Shown: in pieces, positions 6,128 through 8,128 of the stretch
Layout of the letters: every line of letters starts with the position of its first letter
Numbering within the stretch: position 1 is the stretch's first letter
Assembly: GCA_021797025.1 (NCBI GenBank)
Contig: JAKAAK010000141.1
Location: forward strand, 1 to 8,128
Direction of reading: 5' to 3'
Length of the DNA stretch: 8,128 nt
From: Thermoplasmata archaeon
Lineage (GTDB): Archaea > Thermoplasmatota > Thermoplasmata > Thermoplasmatales > Thermoplasmataceae
Notes under the pieces: model-generated
Told to the model about the DNA's origin: nothing
Database searches by the model: none
What the model saw: only the letters and a program-made list of their open reading frames with translations
Made by a program: the position numbers and the translations under genes

Positions 6128-7289
6128 CGTTATTTATACTATTCGTAATAATACCATATGTTGTGTTGTACTCATTTTCCCTATCAAAATAGAATCCTGA
6201 CAATTTCTTCCATTTAATAACTGCAAAGGCTGCGTTCAGAGCATTAATCTCCGCTATTTGTATATTGCTTTCATATTCATTGTTTCCCTCTCCATTGAAG
6301 TCGATTCGATTTGTTATGTGCCCATTAAAATCGGGGGTACACGTTGTAACCCGTGCATTGCCCCCTAGAACGCCATCGGTATTATATATATCAATACCCG
6401 TGTCTATGAAAGGTATCTTATTTTCAAGAAAAAAGTCAATTATAGCTTTCTTATTTTGCCCATCCATACAAAGAAATGCAAAATTCATATTTTTTAGCTC
6501 ACTTACATTATTTTCATCGAGGTATTGTGGATGTGGAAATATATTACGACGCATCTTAGAATAGACTTCAGCAAATCGATCAACTTTGTGCTGCCTTTGT
6601 TTGAGTTCATCAATAGTAGGCGCACCGGGAGATCGGAAGGCGTTATGTTGAAGGAACTCATCTCCATCGAAGAGGTGAATCTCCTCTACAGGGGTTTTAG
6701 CTATAAAATCCAGAACGTAAGAACCGGTACCGCCTAATCCTATGATAGCTATTTTACCAGTTTTCAACTTTTCATTTGCTGCAGAGATGCCAGCACGACT
6801 AGTTGCTGTATCCATATAGCAGAAAACGGAGTTATCTTTATCGGATAGAATTACTGGAAAAATCCTGGCTGTCGCTGTAGGATCAATCACGTGAGCATAA
6901 CCCTCGAGTATTCTAACATATGTTGTAATTTTTTCATAGTAGTCATTATAGCCTTCATTGCTCGGTTTCTGTGAAAATGAAAAAGTTGCATAAAGACCTT
7001 CACATATCTTCTGCTTCATGTTAGAATTGTTGACTAGATTTATAAGTTTTATTCCATCTGAATTGCATGGATAAGAGCCTGCCCAAAGAACAACATGATT
7101 TTGTGGTTTTACAGTTTTATCGCCAGCTTCATCAAGAACAGAAATCAGTGTTCCATATGCAATGTTCTTCGTACTGTCCACATACGGTACGTGCTTGACT
7201 AAAAGATAAGCATTTACAATACTTATTTCATAGCCTTCATCTCTAAGTTGTTTCAGGTCCGGACTATGACTTAAAAGTTCTGGTGACAT
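6105..7289 (-). CDS. E1-like ubiquitin-activating enzyme (DUF6791 + ThiF domains)
   Basis: A 394-residue E1-like adenylyltransferase expected to activate the C-terminus of the ubiquitin-like protein encoded just upstream. The N-terminal half (~10-170) matches DUF6791: LRDEGYEISIVNAYLLVKHV, the VPYVD and NHVVLWAGSYPC segments, and DTATSRAGIS. The ThiF/E1 domain (~178-365) carries the nucleotide loop GLGGTGS (184-190), the acidic pair DGD (208-210), the N216/R219 of the E1 adenylation motif, K235 and D276, so the adenylation site looks complete. Possible acyl-accepting residues include C75 and C317 (TTCTPD), but which one acts is not evident. ATG at 7289 (MSPELL) is preferred; a TTG just upstream at 7292 would add one residue. 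The start lies inside the end of the ubiquitin-like gene (26-base overlap) and the end overlaps the DUF6527 gene by 23 bases. Confidence 0.92.
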   Translation of the reverse strand: MSPELLSHSPDLKQLRDEGYEISIVNAYLLVKHVPYVDSTKNIAYGTLISVLDEAGDKTVKPQNHVVLWAGSYPCNSDGIKLINLVNNSNMKQKICEGLYATFSFSQKPSNEGYNDYYEKITTYVRILEGYAHVIDPTATARIFPVILSDKDNSVFCYMDTATSRAGISAANEKLKTGKIAIIGLGGTGSYVLDFIAKTPVEEIHLFDGDEFLQHNAFRSPGAPTIDELKQRQHKVDRFAEVYSKMRRNIFPHPQYLDENNVSELKNMNFAFLCMDGQNKKAIIDFFLENKIPFIDTGIDIYNTDGVLGGNARVTTCTPDFNGHITNRIDFNGEGNNEYESNIQIAEINALNAAFAVIKWKKLSGFYFDRENEYNTTYGIITNSINNDEHDEKN

Positions 7290-7510
7290 CAAAAATCATA
7301 CCACTTTTAATTGTTACTGACTGACCTTCAACCATAGTTCCCTGAGATTGCTCCTTCGTACCATGACTATATTGTACTGTAAATACATCGGTAGGATTAG
7401 TTGTCTGTGGAAATGCCAATAACTATCTGTGTGTAGTTAATAGTGACTTCTTGCCAGGGTTTAGGTTTACCGTTAACTATAATTTCAAACTTCTTTTCTT
7501 CACTCTCCAT
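7264..7510 (-). pseudogene. Ubiquitin-like protein (multiubiquitin family), frameshifted
   Basis: Beta-grasp modifier gene of the operon, split between two frames. From ATG 7510 the first frame gives MESEEKKFEIIVNGKP, then VTINYTQIV (residues 22-30), and stops at 7397 after 37 codons. A second frame starting at TTG 7419 gives LAFPQTTNPTDVFTVQYSHG, then QSVTIKSGMIFDVTRTFKS to a TAG ending at 7264 (51 codons). Joined at 7420 the halves make one domain of about 82 residues that matches the multiubiquitin family (consensus-like VxLAFP, FTVxY, GMIFDVT). The family normally has one residue between V and LAFP, so two bases seem to be missing; skipping one base would also restore the frame. A good promoter and Shine-Dalgarno site precede it. 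The C-terminus lacks a Gly-Gly. It may be a genuine lesion, a sequencing error or a programmed +1 shift; no classical slippery site is seen. Confidence 0.8.
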
Positions 7511-7518
7511 ATTATTAT

Positions 7519-7557
7519 CCTCCTAATTTTATATTGTAATATGAACTATATATAAAA
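7519..7557 (-). promoter_or_regulatory. Promoter and ribosome binding site of the ubiquitin-like operon
   Basis: On the minus strand TTTTATATATAG (7546-7557) is a strong archaeal TATA box, preceded by a purine-rich BRE-like GAAAGAAAAC. The predicted transcript start is near 7526. AGGAGG (7519-7524) is a full Shine-Dalgarno sequence 8 bases before the ATG at 7510. Unlike most genes in this window the operon is therefore not leaderless. It is the only clear promoter for all three genes. Confidence 0.7.
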
Positions 7558-7992
7558 GTTTTCTTTCTTGGTAGGGTTTGTAAGCTAATTCTAAACTCTG
7601 CCTTTATTGAAAAGGAAATGACGAAGTTTGGTATATTGGGCTACAGTTCAATTCAGGCACATTAAATTGTATGTTCTCGTTAATAAAACCATTTATTTCA
7701 CTACGCCTATAAAGATGAATATTATTATATTATCCCTATCTGATTTTTGCCGGGTTATCTAGAAATAACGTAACGGTAACCTACAGATACTTTTATTGAT
7801 AAATAACCCTCAATAGAAATATTAGCCGAATATTTAAGTATGGTTATAAATTATCGGGTATAATTTCTCACAGTTAAATGGAACACACCAATAAAAATCT
7901 GGAACAACTTGAAATTTATTATGCGTAATAGGCTGAGTTAAAAATGAAAGTATAACAATATATTAAATAGGAAATTTTAATTATCTTCGATA
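7558..7992. other. Gene-free divergent intergenic region
   Basis: About 435 AT-rich bases between the ubiquitin-like operon and the rightward membrane gene. There is a TATA-like TTATAAATTA at 7844-7853, placed about 30 bases before a 16-codon frame (ATG 7878, MEHTNKNLEQ), which is too short to call. No RNA gene or repeat is recognised. Confidence 0.4.
7960..7969 (+). promoter_or_regulatory. TATA box for the right-edge membrane protein
   Basis: ATATTAAATA centred about 28 bases before the ATG at 7993, fitting a leaderless or near-leaderless start. Confidence 0.4.
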
Positions 7993-8128
7993 ATGTTTTT
8001 AAGTCTGGATAAAAGAATACCTCTTTATATTCGTGGCCATAAAAAAGATTTTCTGGCGTTTTCAATAGCCTTTGCATTCTTTATAGTATTTTCCATATTT
8101 TCTATCCTCCCTTATAGACTTACTGTGG
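7993..8128 (+). CDS. Partial CDS (5' end only), putative membrane protein
   Basis: ATG at 7993 opens a frame of 45 codons that reaches the right edge without a stop. The protein starts MFLSLDKRIPLYIRGHKKD, a basic cytoplasmic-looking N-terminus, followed by a strongly hydrophobic helix (FLAFSIAFAFFIVFSIFSIL, residues 20-39) and then PYRLTV. This pattern, positive residues before a first membrane segment, fits a polytopic transporter or other integral membrane protein with its N-terminus inside. The visible part is too short to choose a family. The start is supported by a TATA box about 28 bases upstream. It is divergent from the ubiquitin-like operon. Confidence 0.65.
   Translation, partial: MFLSLDKRIPLYIRGHKKDFLAFSIAFAFFIVFSIFSILPYRLTV

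Noticed and set aside
6265..6737. Plus-strand ORFs of 99 and 70 codons
   Set aside because: They lie antisense inside the E1 gene, whose minus-strand reading has unmistakable motifs.
7292..7292. TTG as the E1 start codon
   Set aside because: An ATG follows directly at 7289 and costs only one residue, so the ATG is preferred.
7878..7928. 16-codon ORF (MEHTNKNLEQ) with a TATA-like box upstream
   Set aside because: Length is within chance expectation. A slight resemblance of its start to the AbiEi-like protein (MEHDTK) is not enough to call a remnant.

Overview
The window looks like an archaeal chromosome segment, most like the Thermoplasmatales (Ferroplasma or Cuniculiplasma type). This is inferred from style rather than from a marker gene. 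The DNA is AT-rich with heavy use of ATA and AGA/AGG codons. Nearly every credible start has an archaeal TATA box about 23-28 bases upstream, placing the transcript start on or near the initiation codon (leaderless mRNA). No rRNA, tRNA or CRISPR array was recognised.

Layout: (1) 1-115, start of a leftward gene of unknown function that runs off the left edge. (2) 116-440, divergent promoter region with a palindromic operator. (3) 441-1475, rightward AbiEi-like winged-helix regulator with a nuclease-like N-terminal domain. (4) 1486-2721, leftward, a lone OLD/RecF-like ABC-type ATPase, tail to tail with the regulator. (5) 2722-3657, mostly non-coding, but holding a convincing 50-residue glycine-zipper membrane microprotein at 3133-3285 and a doubtful 31-codon ORF. 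(6) 3658-4479, leftward CBS-like plus HEPN protein with an R-x4-H RNase motif. (7) 4658-5293, leftward VTT/DedA-type membrane protein. (8) 5294-5728, no clear gene. (9) 5729-7510, a leftward three-gene ubiquitin-like conjugation operon: ubiquitin-like protein (multiubiquitin family), E1-like adenylating enzyme (DUF6791 + ThiF), and a DUF6527 protein. (10) 7525-7992, non-coding. (11) 7993-8128, start of a rightward membrane protein cut by the right edge.

The most notable content is the operon at 5729-7510. Its three genes overlap (26 and 23 bases), share one promoter, and match a gene set known from bacterial genomes in which a small beta-grasp protein is activated by an E1 and a DUF6527 protein is the likely processing or deconjugating peptidase. 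No separate E2 gene is present. The ubiquitin-like gene is easy to miss because it is broken: its first 30 codons and last 51 codons lie in different frames, joined near 7420. This could be a real lesion, a sequencing error or, less likely, programmed frameshifting.

AbiEi-like regulator, lone ATPase, CBS-HEPN protein and ubiquitin-like operon together resemble an accessory or defence island. The grouping is an inference from gene families; no integrase or attachment site was seen.
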